Assembly (NCBI GenBank): GCA_958296165.1
Contig: OY282447.1
Location: 1,116,001 to 1,180,000, forward strand
DNA: 64,000 bases
Source of the DNA: an uncultured Pseudomonadales bacterium
GTDB taxonomy: Bacteria; Pseudomonadota; Gammaproteobacteria; Pseudomonadales; Azotimanducaceae
Direction: 5' to 3'
The notes beneath the pieces were generated by a model, which worked only from the letters and a program-made list of their open reading frames with translations, made no database searches and was not told the DNA's origin. Both the position numbers and the translations under genes were made by a program. Shown in pieces: positions 35,298-43,175 of this stretch (position 1 is its first letter; the number at the start of each line of letters is the position of its first letter).

Positions 35298-37480
35298 TAG
35301 AAGGCCCTCATGGCGGCGTCCCATTGCGCCGCGGCGCGCTGGTCGACCGACTCGATGCGCACGGCGCACTGCTTGAACGCCGGCTGCCGCGAATGCGGAT
35401 CGAGCAGGCCCAGCGTCAGCCTGTTGACGCAGTCGTGGAAGTGGAACGGGATGAACACCATGTTGCTCGGCACGCGCTGCGTGCGCTGCGCCATCACCAC
35501 CGCGTCGCCGCGGCGCGACACCAGGCGCGCATAGCCCATGTGCTCGACGCCGAGTTCTTCCGCCGCGTCGGGGTTGATCTCCATGTAGGGAATCGGCGAG
35601 TGCTTGTTGCAGTCGCCGACCTTGCCGGTCTTGGTGCGGGTGTGGAAATGCTCGACCACGCGTCCGCTGTTCAGCCAGAACGGAAACTCGTCGTCGGGGC
35701 GCTCGTTGTTCTCGATGTAGGGCAGCGCGAGGAGCCTCGCCTTGCCATCGGGATGGGCGAAGACACCGTCGGCGTAGAGCCGCGGCGAACCGCGTTCGTC
35801 GCCCTCGCGCATCGGCCATTGGATGCCGCGGGCGGCCTCGATCTTCGCGTAGGTCATGCCGGAGATGTCGAGATTCCGGCCGCGTCCCTTGGAGAGCTGT
35901 TTCATCTCCTCGAACGTGGCCTCCGGCGTCGCCGGCCAGTTCATCGCGCGGCCTTGGGCGAACCGCTTTGCCAGGGACTCAAAGATCCAGTGATCGGGCT
36001 TGGAGTCGGCGAACGGCGCGGTCACGGCGCGGGTCAGATTGACGCGACGCTCGGTGTTGGTGAAGCAGCCCTCCTTCTCGGCCCACACCGACGCCGGCAG
36101 GTAGACGTGCGCGTAGTCCGCCGTCTCGACATCCTCGTAGGCGTCCTGGACGACGCAGAACTCGAGGTTCTCGAGTGTCTTGCGGATGCGCGGCGTATTC
36201 GGCATCGAGGTCATGGGATTGGTGCCGATCACCCACAGCGCCTTGATCTGGCCGGTCTCGATGGCCGGGAAGATGTCGGTTTGGAAGAGGCCCCGCGCCT
36301 TGGGGAAGAAGGCCGGGTCGATGTTCCAGAACTTGGCGATCTCTTCGCGGTGCGCGGGGTTCTCGAGTTGCCGGTAGCCTGGAAGGCCGGAACACGACGA
36401 CCATTCCCGCGTGCCCATGGCGTTGCACTGGCCGGTGATCGACAGGCTCGTGCCACCCGGTTTGCCGATGTTGCCGGTGGCGAGATTCAGGTTGTTGATC
36501 GCGCAGACGCCGTCGCTGCCGTGGGTGGACTGGTTGATGCCCATGGTCCAGATCGCCATCGCCGCATCCGCCTTGCCGTAGAGGCGCGCGACCGTGCGGA
36601 TGGTGTCCTCGTCGATGCCGCAGATCCGGGCCGCAGTGCCCGGGTCGTAGTTGGCCGCCGTTTCGGCGAATGCCTCGAAACCGGTGGTGTGCGCTCGGAT
36701 GTAGGCATCGTCGTGGAGGCCGTCCTCGAGGATGACGTGGCAGAGGCTGTTCAACAGCACAAGGTCCGTGCCCGGGGTGATGGGCAGGTGGATGTCCGCG
36801 AACTGCGCGAACATGGTCACCCGGGGATCGACCACGACGACCGGGAACTTGCGCTTCTCGAGAGCTTCCTTGAGTCGCCAGTAGATGATCGGGTGCTGCT
36901 CCGGGAGGTTCGAGCCGAACGCGAGAAGGCAGTCGGTGCGGTCGAAGTCCGCGTAGCAGCCGGGCGGGCCGTCGGAACCGAAGGAGCGCTTGTAGCCGGC
37001 CACCGCCGACGCCATGCACAGGGTGGTGTTGCCGTCGTAGTTGTTGGTGCCGATGACCCCGCGCACCAGCTTGCCGAGGGTGTAGAACTCCTCGGTCATG
37101 ATCTGGCCGGTGGAAAGGACGGCCACCGCATCGCGGCCGTGTTCGGCCTGGATGCTCTTGAAGGTCCGGGCCACGCGGTCCAGTGCCTCGTCCCAGTCGC
37201 TGCGTTGCCAGTCCTCGAAGGTGCGGTCGCGAACCTTGGGCGTGCTGCCGCGGCCGGGCGCCGCGAAGATCTGGGCCTGGGTCAATCCCTTGATGCAGAG
37301 CTTGCCGCGGTTGACGTCGGCCCCGCCCACGCCGCGGGTGGTGACCGGCTTGCCGCTCGCGTCGACGCCCACCTCGATGGAGCAGCCGACCGAACAGTAG
37401 CCGCAGGTGGCGTACTTCCACTCGGCCACCGGCTTGGTGGCGATGCGGACCGGGTTCTTCTGGCGTCGTCCGAAGAGCAT
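35297..37480 (-). CDS. nasA: Assimilatory nitrate reductase, molybdopterin subunit
   Basis: A 727-residue enzyme starting at ATG 37480. The N-terminus has the [4Fe-4S] site ATCGYCSVGCSIEV and RGKLCIKG. Molybdopterin-binding text follows (MTEEFYTLGKLVRGVIGTNN, SNLPEQHPIIYWRLKEAL, VIGTNPMTSMPN, and the C-terminal dinucleotide domain around GRVVEHFHTRTKTGKV). No Tat signal is present, so it is cytoplasmic, as expected for assimilation. The C-terminal FAD or [2Fe-2S] extension seen in some NasA proteins is absent, consistent with electrons coming from the next gene's product. It lies four bases after nirD. Confidence 0.93.
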   Translation of the reverse strand: MLFGRRQKNPVRIATKPVAEWKYATCGYCSVGCSIEVGVDASGKPVTTRGVGGADVNRGKLCIKGLTQAQIFAAPGRGSTPKVRDRTFEDWQRSDWDEALDRVARTFKSIQAEHGRDAVAVLSTGQIMTEEFYTLGKLVRGVIGTNNYDGNTTLCMASAVAGYKRSFGSDGPPGCYADFDRTDCLLAFGSNLPEQHPIIYWRLKEALEKRKFPVVVVDPRVTMFAQFADIHLPITPGTDLVLLNSLCHVILEDGLHDDAYIRAHTTGFEAFAETAANYDPGTAARICGIDEDTIRTVARLYGKADAAMAIWTMGINQSTHGSDGVCAINNLNLATGNIGKPGGTSLSITGQCNAMGTREWSSCSGLPGYRQLENPAHREEIAKFWNIDPAFFPKARGLFQTDIFPAIETGQIKALWVIGTNPMTSMPNTPRIRKTLENLEFCVVQDAYEDVETADYAHVYLPASVWAEKEGCFTNTERRVNLTRAVTAPFADSKPDHWIFESLAKRFAQGRAMNWPATPEATFEEMKQLSKGRGRNLDISGMTYAKIEAARGIQWPMREGDERGSPRLYADGVFAHPDGKARLLALPYIENNERPDDEFPFWLNSGRVVEHFHTRTKTGKVGDCNKHSPIPYMEINPDAAEELGVEHMGYARLVSRRGDAVVMAQRTQRVPSNMVFIPFHFHDCVNRLTLGLLDPHSRQPAFKQCAVRIESVDQRAAAQWDAAMRAF

Positions 37481-37484
37481 GGGC

Positions 37485-37961
37485 TTAGGCGCTTGACGGA
37501 GATGTCATCGGGTACACGCACGACGGTTGCCGCACCTGGACGTGGCCGTCGACCACGCGCACCGGGAATGTCCGAATGGCAACCGCTTCGTCCTCCAGGC
37601 ATTGGCCGGTGTGGAGATTGAAGTGCTGCTTGTAGATCGGGGAGGCGACGACGAGTTGCCCCTTGACGTCGCCGACGATGCCGCGCGACAGCACGGGCGC
37701 ACCGCTGAACGGGTCAAAGGCATCGATTGCGAAGACGCCGTCCGGCCCGGACAGCCGGAAAACCGCCACCTGCGTATCGCCCACGAGCGCCCGGACGCCC
37801 ACGTCCGGCAGCAGGGCATCGAGGTCGCAGACGGTGGTCCAGGCGGCGCTATACATGGCTGGCATGGCTGGGATGCACACGCGAACCGCATGCCGTTCGG
37901 GACGTCGGCGTACCGTGGCGCCACGGGAATCCGGTCCACGTGTCGACGTTGGGCTTGTCAT
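37485..37961 (-). CDS. nirD: Nitrite reductase small subunit (Rieske-like)
   Basis: The conserved NirD domain begins at YSAAWTTVCDLDALLPDVGV and continues with VAVFRL, FAIDAFDPFSGAPVLSRGIV and ASPIYKQHFNLHTGQCLEDE. As in other NirD proteins, the Rieske cysteines and histidines are mostly missing. The start is uncertain. ATG 37961 lies five bases after the nirB stop and gives 158 residues with a 35-residue Arg-rich extension. ATG 37865 or 37856 would give the usual length near 125. The subunit completes NADH-dependent NirBD reduction of nitrite to ammonium. Confidence 0.88.
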   Translation of the reverse strand: MTSPTSTRGPDSRGATVRRRPERHAVRVCIPAMPAMYSAAWTTVCDLDALLPDVGVRALVGDTQVAVFRLSGPDGVFAIDAFDPFSGAPVLSRGIVGDVKGQLVVASPIYKQHFNLHTGQCLEDEAVAIRTFPVRVVDGHVQVRQPSCVYPMTSPSSA

Positions 37962-37966
37962 GGGTG

Positions 37967-40489
37967 CTAGGCCGCTTCCGAGGCGAGGGCCGGTCGCCGC
38001 TGGCCGCGCTCGCGCACGAAGACGAGGGAGTCGTCCCCCTCGTCGCTGTTGACGAATGTCCGGAAGCGCTTGAGTTTCTCCGGATCCTCGACGGTGGCCT
38101 TCCATTCGCACTCGTAGGTGCCGACCACGTGCGCCATCTCGGCCTCGAGGTCGGCCACCAGGCCGAGGCTGTCCTCGACGATCACGGACTTGAGGTAGTC
38201 GAGGCCGCCCTCGAGGTTCTCCATCCACACCGATGTGCGTTGCAGGCGATCGGCTGTGCGGATGTAGAACATCAGGAAGCGGTCGATCAGGGCGATCAGC
38301 GCCGCGTCGTCGAGACCCGTGGCGAACAGATCCGCATGGCGCGGCCTCATGCCGCCGTTGCCGCAGACGTAGAGATTCCAGCCGATCTCGGTGGCGATGA
38401 CGCCGACGTCCTTGCTCTGCGCCTCCGCGCACTCGCGGGTGCAGCCGGACACGGCGAACTTGAGCTTGTGCGGCGCCCTCAAGCCCTTGTAGCGGTTCTC
38501 GATGGCGATGGCCATGCCGACGCTGTCGAGCACGCCGTAGCGGCACCAGGTGCTGCCGACGCAGGACTTCACGGTGCGCACCGCCTTGCCGTAGGCATGG
38601 CCGGTCTCGAAGCCGGCGTCGATCAGTTCGCGCCAGATGAGGGGCAGCTCGTGTACTTGCGCGCCGAACAGGTCGATGCGCTGGCCACCGGTGACCTTGG
38701 TGTACAGGTCGTATTTCTTCGCGACTTCGCCGAGCGCGATCAGCTTGTCCGGAGTGATCTCTCCGCCCGGTACGCGCGGCACGATCGAATACGTGCCGTT
38801 CTTCTGCATGTTGGCCAGGAAGTGGTCGTTGGTGTCCTGCAGGGGCGCGTGAGGTCGGGTAAGGACGTGGTCGTTCCAGCACGCCGCGAGGATCGAGGTG
38901 ACGGCCGGCTTGCAGATGTCGCAACCCCGGCCGCGGCCGTGCGCCGCGATCAGCGCATCGAACGACTGGATGCTCTCGACGCGCACGAGGTGGTAGAGCT
39001 CCTGGCGGGTGTGCGGGAAGTGCTCGCACAAGTCGGTGTTGATCTCGATGCCGCGCGCCTCGAGTTCCGCATTCAGCAACTGCGTGACCAGTGGCGCGCA
39101 GCCGCCACACCCGGTGCTCGCCTTGGTGCAGCCGCGAACCGCGCCGAGGGTGCTGGCGCCGTCGGCGACGGCGGCCACGATTGCGCCTTTCGAGACGTCG
39201 TGGCATGAGCAGATCTGCGCGCTGTCGGGCAGGGCGCAGACAGCCCCGGCCGGCATGCCGCCGCCGTCTCGCTGCGGCAGGATCAGGGTGTCCGGATGCT
39301 TGGGCAGGGCCAGTTCGTTGAGCATCGTCTGCAGCAGCATCCCGTAGTCGGCGGTATCGCCGACGAGTACCGCGCCAAGAAGTTTCTTCCCGGTCCTGTT
39401 CACGACGATGCGCTTGTAGACGCGCGTCCGCTGGTCGATGTACGTGTAGGCGCTCGCGCCGCGGGTCCGGCAGTGGGCGTCCCCGATGCTGCCGACGTCG
39501 ACGCCGAGGAGTTTCAGCTTGGTGCTCATGTCGGCGCCGTGGAAGGTCGCATCGCCGTTCCCGGCCAGGACGCTCGCCGCGACCTTGGCCATCTCGTAGC
39601 CGGGTGCCACCAGGCCGAAGATCCGCCCGTCGTAGAGCGCGCATTCGCCGATGGCGAAGATGTCCGGGTCCGATGTCCTGCAGGATTCGTCGACGGCGAT
39701 GCCACCGCGCTCGCCCGTGGCCAATCCGCAGTCGCGGGCCAATTCGTCGCGCGGACGGATGCCGGCCGAGAACACCACCAAGTCGGTCTCCAGGCTGTCG
39801 CCGTCGGCGAACTCCATCCGGTGCCGGGCGGCCTCGCCGGGGACGATGCGCAAGGTGTTCTTGCCCGTGTGTACGGCGACGCCGAGATCCTCGATCATGC
39901 CGCGCAGCATCGTCCCGCCGCCGTCGTCCAACTGCGTGCCCATGAGGCCCGGCGCGAATTCCACGACGTGCGTGGCGAGGGCCATGTTCGTGAGCGCATT
40001 GGCGGCTTCGAGACCGAGCAGGCCACCGCCGACAACGACGCCGACCTCGGCGCCGGCGCCGGACGCTGCGATCGCGTCGAGGTCCTCGATGGTGCGGTAG
40101 ACGTGGCAGTGCGGCAGATCGCGGCCGTCGATCGGCGGCACGAACGGATACGATCCGGTGGCGAGGACAAGCGTGTCGTAGCCGATCCGGCGACCTCGGT
40201 CGGTGCGTACGGCCTTCGACTCGCGGTCGATTGCCGTCACGCGTTCGCCGGCGCGGACCGTCGCCGTCGATGGTGCGGCCGGGAGCGCGAGGTCGCTGGC
40301 ACTGGCGCCTGCGAAGTAGTCGCTTAGGTGAACGCGGTCGTAGGCCGCGCGTGGTTCTTCGCCGAGCACGGTGATCGCCACGCCTGGAATGGCAGCGGCG
40401 AGTTCCACGAAGCGGTGGCCGACCATGCCGTTGCCGACGACGACGACTTGTCGGTTCGGCAGGCCATGCCTGTGGGTGGTCGCGGTCAT
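37967..40489 (-). CDS. nirB: NAD(P)H nitrite reductase large subunit
   Basis: An 840-residue enzyme from ATG 40489 (MTATTHRHGLPNRQVVVVGN). Order of parts: FAD/NAD-binding Rossmann domains (VVVVGNGMVGH, VGVVVGGGLLGLEAA), the BFD-like [2Fe-2S] domain (ICSCHDVSKG, CTKASTGCGGCAP), and the sulfite/nitrite reductase domains. The latter carry the siroheme-[4Fe-4S] cysteines CVGSTWCRYG and SGCTRECAEAQSKD. It reduces nitrite to ammonium in the cytoplasm. It is the promoter-proximal gene of the nitrate operon. Its first ~145 codons and upstream region are repeated at 42315-42882. Confidence 0.94.
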   Translation of the reverse strand: MTATTHRHGLPNRQVVVVGNGMVGHRFVELAAAIPGVAITVLGEEPRAAYDRVHLSDYFAGASASDLALPAAPSTATVRAGERVTAIDRESKAVRTDRGRRIGYDTLVLATGSYPFVPPIDGRDLPHCHVYRTIEDLDAIAASGAGAEVGVVVGGGLLGLEAANALTNMALATHVVEFAPGLMGTQLDDGGGTMLRGMIEDLGVAVHTGKNTLRIVPGEAARHRMEFADGDSLETDLVVFSAGIRPRDELARDCGLATGERGGIAVDESCRTSDPDIFAIGECALYDGRIFGLVAPGYEMAKVAASVLAGNGDATFHGADMSTKLKLLGVDVGSIGDAHCRTRGASAYTYIDQRTRVYKRIVVNRTGKKLLGAVLVGDTADYGMLLQTMLNELALPKHPDTLILPQRDGGGMPAGAVCALPDSAQICSCHDVSKGAIVAAVADGASTLGAVRGCTKASTGCGGCAPLVTQLLNAELEARGIEINTDLCEHFPHTRQELYHLVRVESIQSFDALIAAHGRGRGCDICKPAVTSILAACWNDHVLTRPHAPLQDTNDHFLANMQKNGTYSIVPRVPGGEITPDKLIALGEVAKKYDLYTKVTGGQRIDLFGAQVHELPLIWRELIDAGFETGHAYGKAVRTVKSCVGSTWCRYGVLDSVGMAIAIENRYKGLRAPHKLKFAVSGCTRECAEAQSKDVGVIATEIGWNLYVCGNGGMRPRHADLFATGLDDAALIALIDRFLMFYIRTADRLQRTSVWMENLEGGLDYLKSVIVEDSLGLVADLEAEMAHVVGTYECEWKATVEDPEKLKRFRTFVNSDEGDDSLVFVRERGQRRPALASEAA

Positions 40490-40622
40490 GCCGACCAAAT
40501 GTGCAACAACCGTGCCAGCACTCAAAGGCACGTTCAATCAAGGTCTTACGGTGTTCGCTCCGAGGAGGTGATGGTGCACGAGCCGGTTGTTCGCGCACTG
40601 CGATAGCGCAGCATCGCGGCCG
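40055..40622. repeat. Segmental duplication, copy A (nirB 5' end and upstream region)
   Basis: This ~568-bp stretch is repeated in the same orientation at 42315-42882, offset about 2260 bases. Copy A is continuous with intact nirB. The copies differ by scattered substitutions and a net 2-base deletion in copy B, so they are not a recent or assembly-generated exact copy. Both contain a plus-strand ATG with a GAGGAGG site (VHEPVVRALR). In copy A this frame stops after 11 codons. Confidence 0.9.
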
Positions 40623-40694
40623 CGTCGAAGGTGTTTGCGTCGCTCGAAACGGGCCGGGGCTTCGTCTGCTGGCATTGCCCGTACTGGGGAGTTC

Positions 40695-41696
40695 CTACTT
40701 GCCCTTGTGTTCTCGCATGCACTTCAAGAGCTCGGCGCCGCTCGTGATGATGTGCCCGCGTTCTTTGAGTCGTGGGTGTTGCTCCGCAGCGTCGTAGCCC
40801 GTCGGCTCTCCCGTGCGGGAGTTGACCACCCATGAAGCCTCCTTGCGTTTGTCGCCCAGACACTGCCGGGCAACCGATTGCGGGTCTATGCCGAAGACTT
40901 CGCCTATGGCTCCGTAGGTGCAGCGAACGTGCGCCTCATTGAGGTAGGCGAGGATTTCTTCTATGCAAACGCTCACATCGCGACCTTGGTCGATCTCGTC
41001 GTTCGCCTTGGCTTGCCCCAACGCCGCCGCAATGATCCCTGTGGGCACGGCCACCACGCCGAGGCCGATGAACACGATCACGGACGTGAATATGCGCCCG
41101 CCGGTGGTGATGGGGTAGATGTCGCCGTAGCCAACCGTGGTCAGCGTGGCGACCGCCCACCACCATGCGTGGAACACCGACTTGAATACTTCCGGCTGTG
41201 CTTCGTGCTCGAAGTAGTAGATGCCGAACGAAGCCAAGTAGACCACCACAACGGTCGTCAGCGTGAAGAGCACGAGTTCGTCGCGCGAGTCCTTCAACGC
41301 CATAGCGAACCGTCGCATGGCCACGCTGTATCTTGCGATCTTCACTACGCGGAACAGGCGAAGCAGGCGCAGCGCCCTCAGTTCCTGCAGGCCCAAGACG
41401 GGAAACACCAGCGCGGGGACGATAGAGACGAAGTCCACGATTCCGAAGGGACTGAACAGGTATTGCAGGCGGCGTTCCGCGGCCCAGATGCGACAGGCGT
41501 ATTCGAGCAGGAACAAGCCGCTTATGACCCACTGCAAAGTGTCCGTCGTCGGATACACCCAATCGGGCAATCCGGCGAGCGTGGGAACTGGCGCGCTCAG
41601 CATGAAGACGACTATCAGAACCAGCGACGCCCGATCCACGATCCCAAGGATGCGAGCGCGAGATGGCAAGCCGCCCTTGTGGTTCTGCACGCTCAT
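40695..41696 (-). CDS. Voltage-gated-like potassium channel with a C-terminal cytoplasmic domain
   Basis: A 333-residue protein starting at ATG 41696. It has six transmembrane segments, including an arginine-rich S4 (LRALRLLRLFRVVKIARYSV) and a pore loop with selectivity filter TLTTVGYGD near residue 195. The C-terminal ~95 residues (from about 240) are soluble: CIEEILAYLNEAHVRCTYGA, WVVNSRTGEPTGYDAAEQHP and HIITSGAELLKCM. That domain is not a cyclic-nucleotide or RCK domain. The same motif (V.N..TG.PTGY....HP.L..R..II.SG.EL) occurs in stand-alone bacterial proteins; its ligand is unknown to me. Confidence 0.88.
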   Translation of the reverse strand: MSVQNHKGGLPSRARILGIVDRASLVLIVVFMLSAPVPTLAGLPDWVYPTTDTLQWVISGLFLLEYACRIWAAERRLQYLFSPFGIVDFVSIVPALVFPVLGLQELRALRLLRLFRVVKIARYSVAMRRFAMALKDSRDELVLFTLTTVVVVYLASFGIYYFEHEAQPEVFKSVFHAWWWAVATLTTVGYGDIYPITTGGRIFTSVIVFIGLGVVAVPTGIIAAALGQAKANDEIDQGRDVSVCIEEILAYLNEAHVRCTYGAIGEVFGIDPQSVARQCLGDKRKEASWVVNSRTGEPTGYDAAEQHPRLKERGHIITSGAELLKCMREHKGK

Positions 41697-41886
41697 TCCT
41701 GTCCCTTTGCCCGTGCGCTACGCGTCGCGTCGTTGGATTTCGGCTCGACGTGCTTCAATCCGTTTCGGCCTTCATCTTGCGGCGTGTTCCGGCTGAGCCG
41801 ATTCTCTTCGCTAGGAAAGCGCGATGTCGGCTTCTACCGCAGCGTCCCATACGTTGCGGCGCACAGGCGATTGATTTCAGTTACGC

Positions 41887-41908
41887 GGAAATATCGTTGC
41901 ATATTTCC
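41887..41908 (+). promoter_or_regulatory. Palindromic operator candidate for the RelE-type module
   Basis: Perfect 8-bp arms GGAAATAT (41887-41894) and ATATTTCC (41901-41908) are separated by six bases. The site lies 31 bases before the RelE-type start codon in an AT-rich region. Toxin-antitoxin operons are autoregulated through such palindromes. Confidence 0.5.
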
Positions 41909-41939
41909 TGTTCCAGTGCATATTGGCGCTTTAGCTCAC

Positions 41940-42211
41940 ATGCCTGAACGTTGGAATGTCGGCAGGCCATCGCCAAGACCGCCGCGAAAACGTTGAACCG
42001 TGTGGACGACAGGACGCGACATCGAACTCGAGCCGCGATCAACAACGTGGCGGCCAACTCTCGTGCGCCGAACAACAATGTGCAGCCGTTGCGCGGCGGC
42101 GGATTTCGCTTGCGCGTCGGCGATTGGCGTGTGGTCTACGACCTAGACCACCGTACCCGCACAGTAACCGTGCGGGCCATCGGACAGCGCGGAGGCGCAT
42201 ATCGGCGATGA
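41940..42211 (+). pseudogene. RelE/ParE-family toxin, N-terminal frameshift
   Basis: The frame from 41951 encodes IAKTAAKTLNRVDDRTRHRT, VQPLRGGGFRLRVGDWRVVYDLDHR and VTVRAIGQRGGAY, a clear RelE/ParE fold with the conserved RLRVGDWRVVYD strand. The natural start is probably ATG 41940 (MPERWNV), which is in another frame; one indel near 41960-41970 joins them, giving about 90 residues. The stop overlaps the antitoxin start (ATGA). If real, the shift removes the first strand; if a sequencing error, the toxin is complete, though its antitoxin is truncated. Confidence 0.65.
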
Positions 42212-42314
42212 AGCTGCAACCATCAACATTGAAGGTGCCGCGTGCGCGATCGTGCCCTCAAGGACTACGACGCCTTGCATGAAGCCCTTGAAGATGCGGC
42301 GGACGCCGAGGCAT
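42208..42314 (+). pseudogene. Antitoxin fragment (Phd/YefM-like), truncated by the nirB duplication
   Basis: ATG 42208 overlaps the toxin stop. The text TINIEGAACAIVP and LKDYDALHEALEDAADAEAW can be read only by allowing single-base gaps near 42218 and in the CCC run near 42255. It resembles the start of Phd/YefM-type antitoxins that follow RelE genes. At 42315 it abruptly joins the duplicated nirB segment, so the C-terminal half is missing. Confidence 0.5.
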
Positions 42315-42747
42315 GGCGCCGGACGCTGCGATCGCGTCGAGGTCCTCGATGGTGCGGTAGACGTGGCAGTGCGGCCGATCGCGGCCGTCGATCGTCGGCA
42401 CGAACGGATACGATCCGGTGGCGAGGACAAGCGTGTCGTAGCCGATCCGGCGACCTCGGTCGGTGCGTACGGTCTTCGACTCGCGGTCGATTGCCGTCAC
42501 GCGTTCGCCGACGCGGACCGTCGCCGTCGATGGTGCAGCGGGGAGCGCGAGGTCGCTGGCACTGGCGCCTGCGAAGTAGTCGCTTAGGTGAACGCGGTCG
42601 TAGGCCGCGCGTGGTTCTTCGCCGAGCACGGTGATCGCCACGCCTGGAATGGCAGCGGCGAGTTCCACGAAGCGGTGGCCCACCATGCCGTTGCCGACGA
42701 CGACCTTGTCGGTCCGGCAAGCCATGCCCGTGGGTGGTCGCGGTCAT
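42315..42747 (-). pseudogene. Truncated and frameshifted nirB 5' fragment
   Basis: The ATG at 42747 corresponds to the nirB start (MTATTHGHGLPDRQ). A net 2-base deletion then shifts the frame, and the remainder (VVVGNGMVGHRFVELAAAIP to RTIEDLDAIAASGA) matches NirB residues up to about 145. The fragment ends at the duplication boundary. It cannot encode a functional reductase, but it brings along a copy of the nirB promoter. Confidence 0.88.
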
Positions 42748-42882
42748 GCCGACCAAATAAGCAACAACCGTGCCAGCACTCAAAGGCACGTTCAATCAAG
42801 GTCTTACGGCGTTCGCTCCGAGGAGGACATGGTGCATGAGCCGGTTGTTCGCGCACTGCGATGGCGCAGCATCGCGGCCGCT
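42315..42882. repeat. Segmental duplication, copy B
   Basis: This is the second copy of 40055-40622. Its left end cuts into the antitoxin gene in mid-codon. Its right end runs into a 59-codon plus-strand frame that is open here but stopped by a single G-to-A change in copy A (TGG versus TAG). The identity is high but not perfect. Confidence 0.9.
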
Positions 42883-43008
42883 AAGTCGGAGAGCGCCCTG
42901 GATAGGTTACCCAGCCTCACTGCTTGGCGCTCGCGTCTGGAGGAGATCGGCGAGGCCATCGTGCGTTGCGCAACCGGCGACGAGCTGCTCCTGCTGACTG
43001 GCGCCTGA
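42830..43008 (+). CDS. Small ORF, 59 residues, unknown
   Basis: ATG 42830 is preceded by GAGGAGG with ideal spacing. The peptide starts MVHEPVVRALRWRSIAAAKS and ends IGEAIVRCATGDELLLLTGA. It is divergent from the nirB-like promoter. The same start exists upstream of true nirB, but there it ends after 11 codons. No family is recognised. It may be a remnant of a gene that once lay divergent from nirB. Confidence 0.4.
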
Positions 43009-43175
43009 CGCCTGCGCGTTGTGCGCCAATCTAGCCAAGCTATAAGTTGGATGTTCTTTTCCTTGAATTCAGAAGCAGCTCCTCGTCCCAGACAACGGAC
43101 GCTCAGCCTTGAGGGTTTGTCTGACCGGATGCCTTGGGTATAGTTGCCGTTCTCGCCCCTCGCACGGATGTCTCG

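Noticed and set aside
33570-35300. A 576-codon plus-strand frame opposite the DmsB/DmsC-like gene
   Set aside because: It is a GC-rich antisense shadow. The minus strand carries clear ferredoxin cysteine clusters.
37485-40598. A 1037-codon frame ending in the NirD sequence
   Set aside because: Most of it is an out-of-frame shadow of nirB. Only the last part, after the nirB stop, is nirD.
42315-42882. Copy B of the nirB region as an assembly duplication
   Set aside because: It differs from copy A by many substitutions and a 2-base deletion, and has different flanks, so it is a real diverged repeat.
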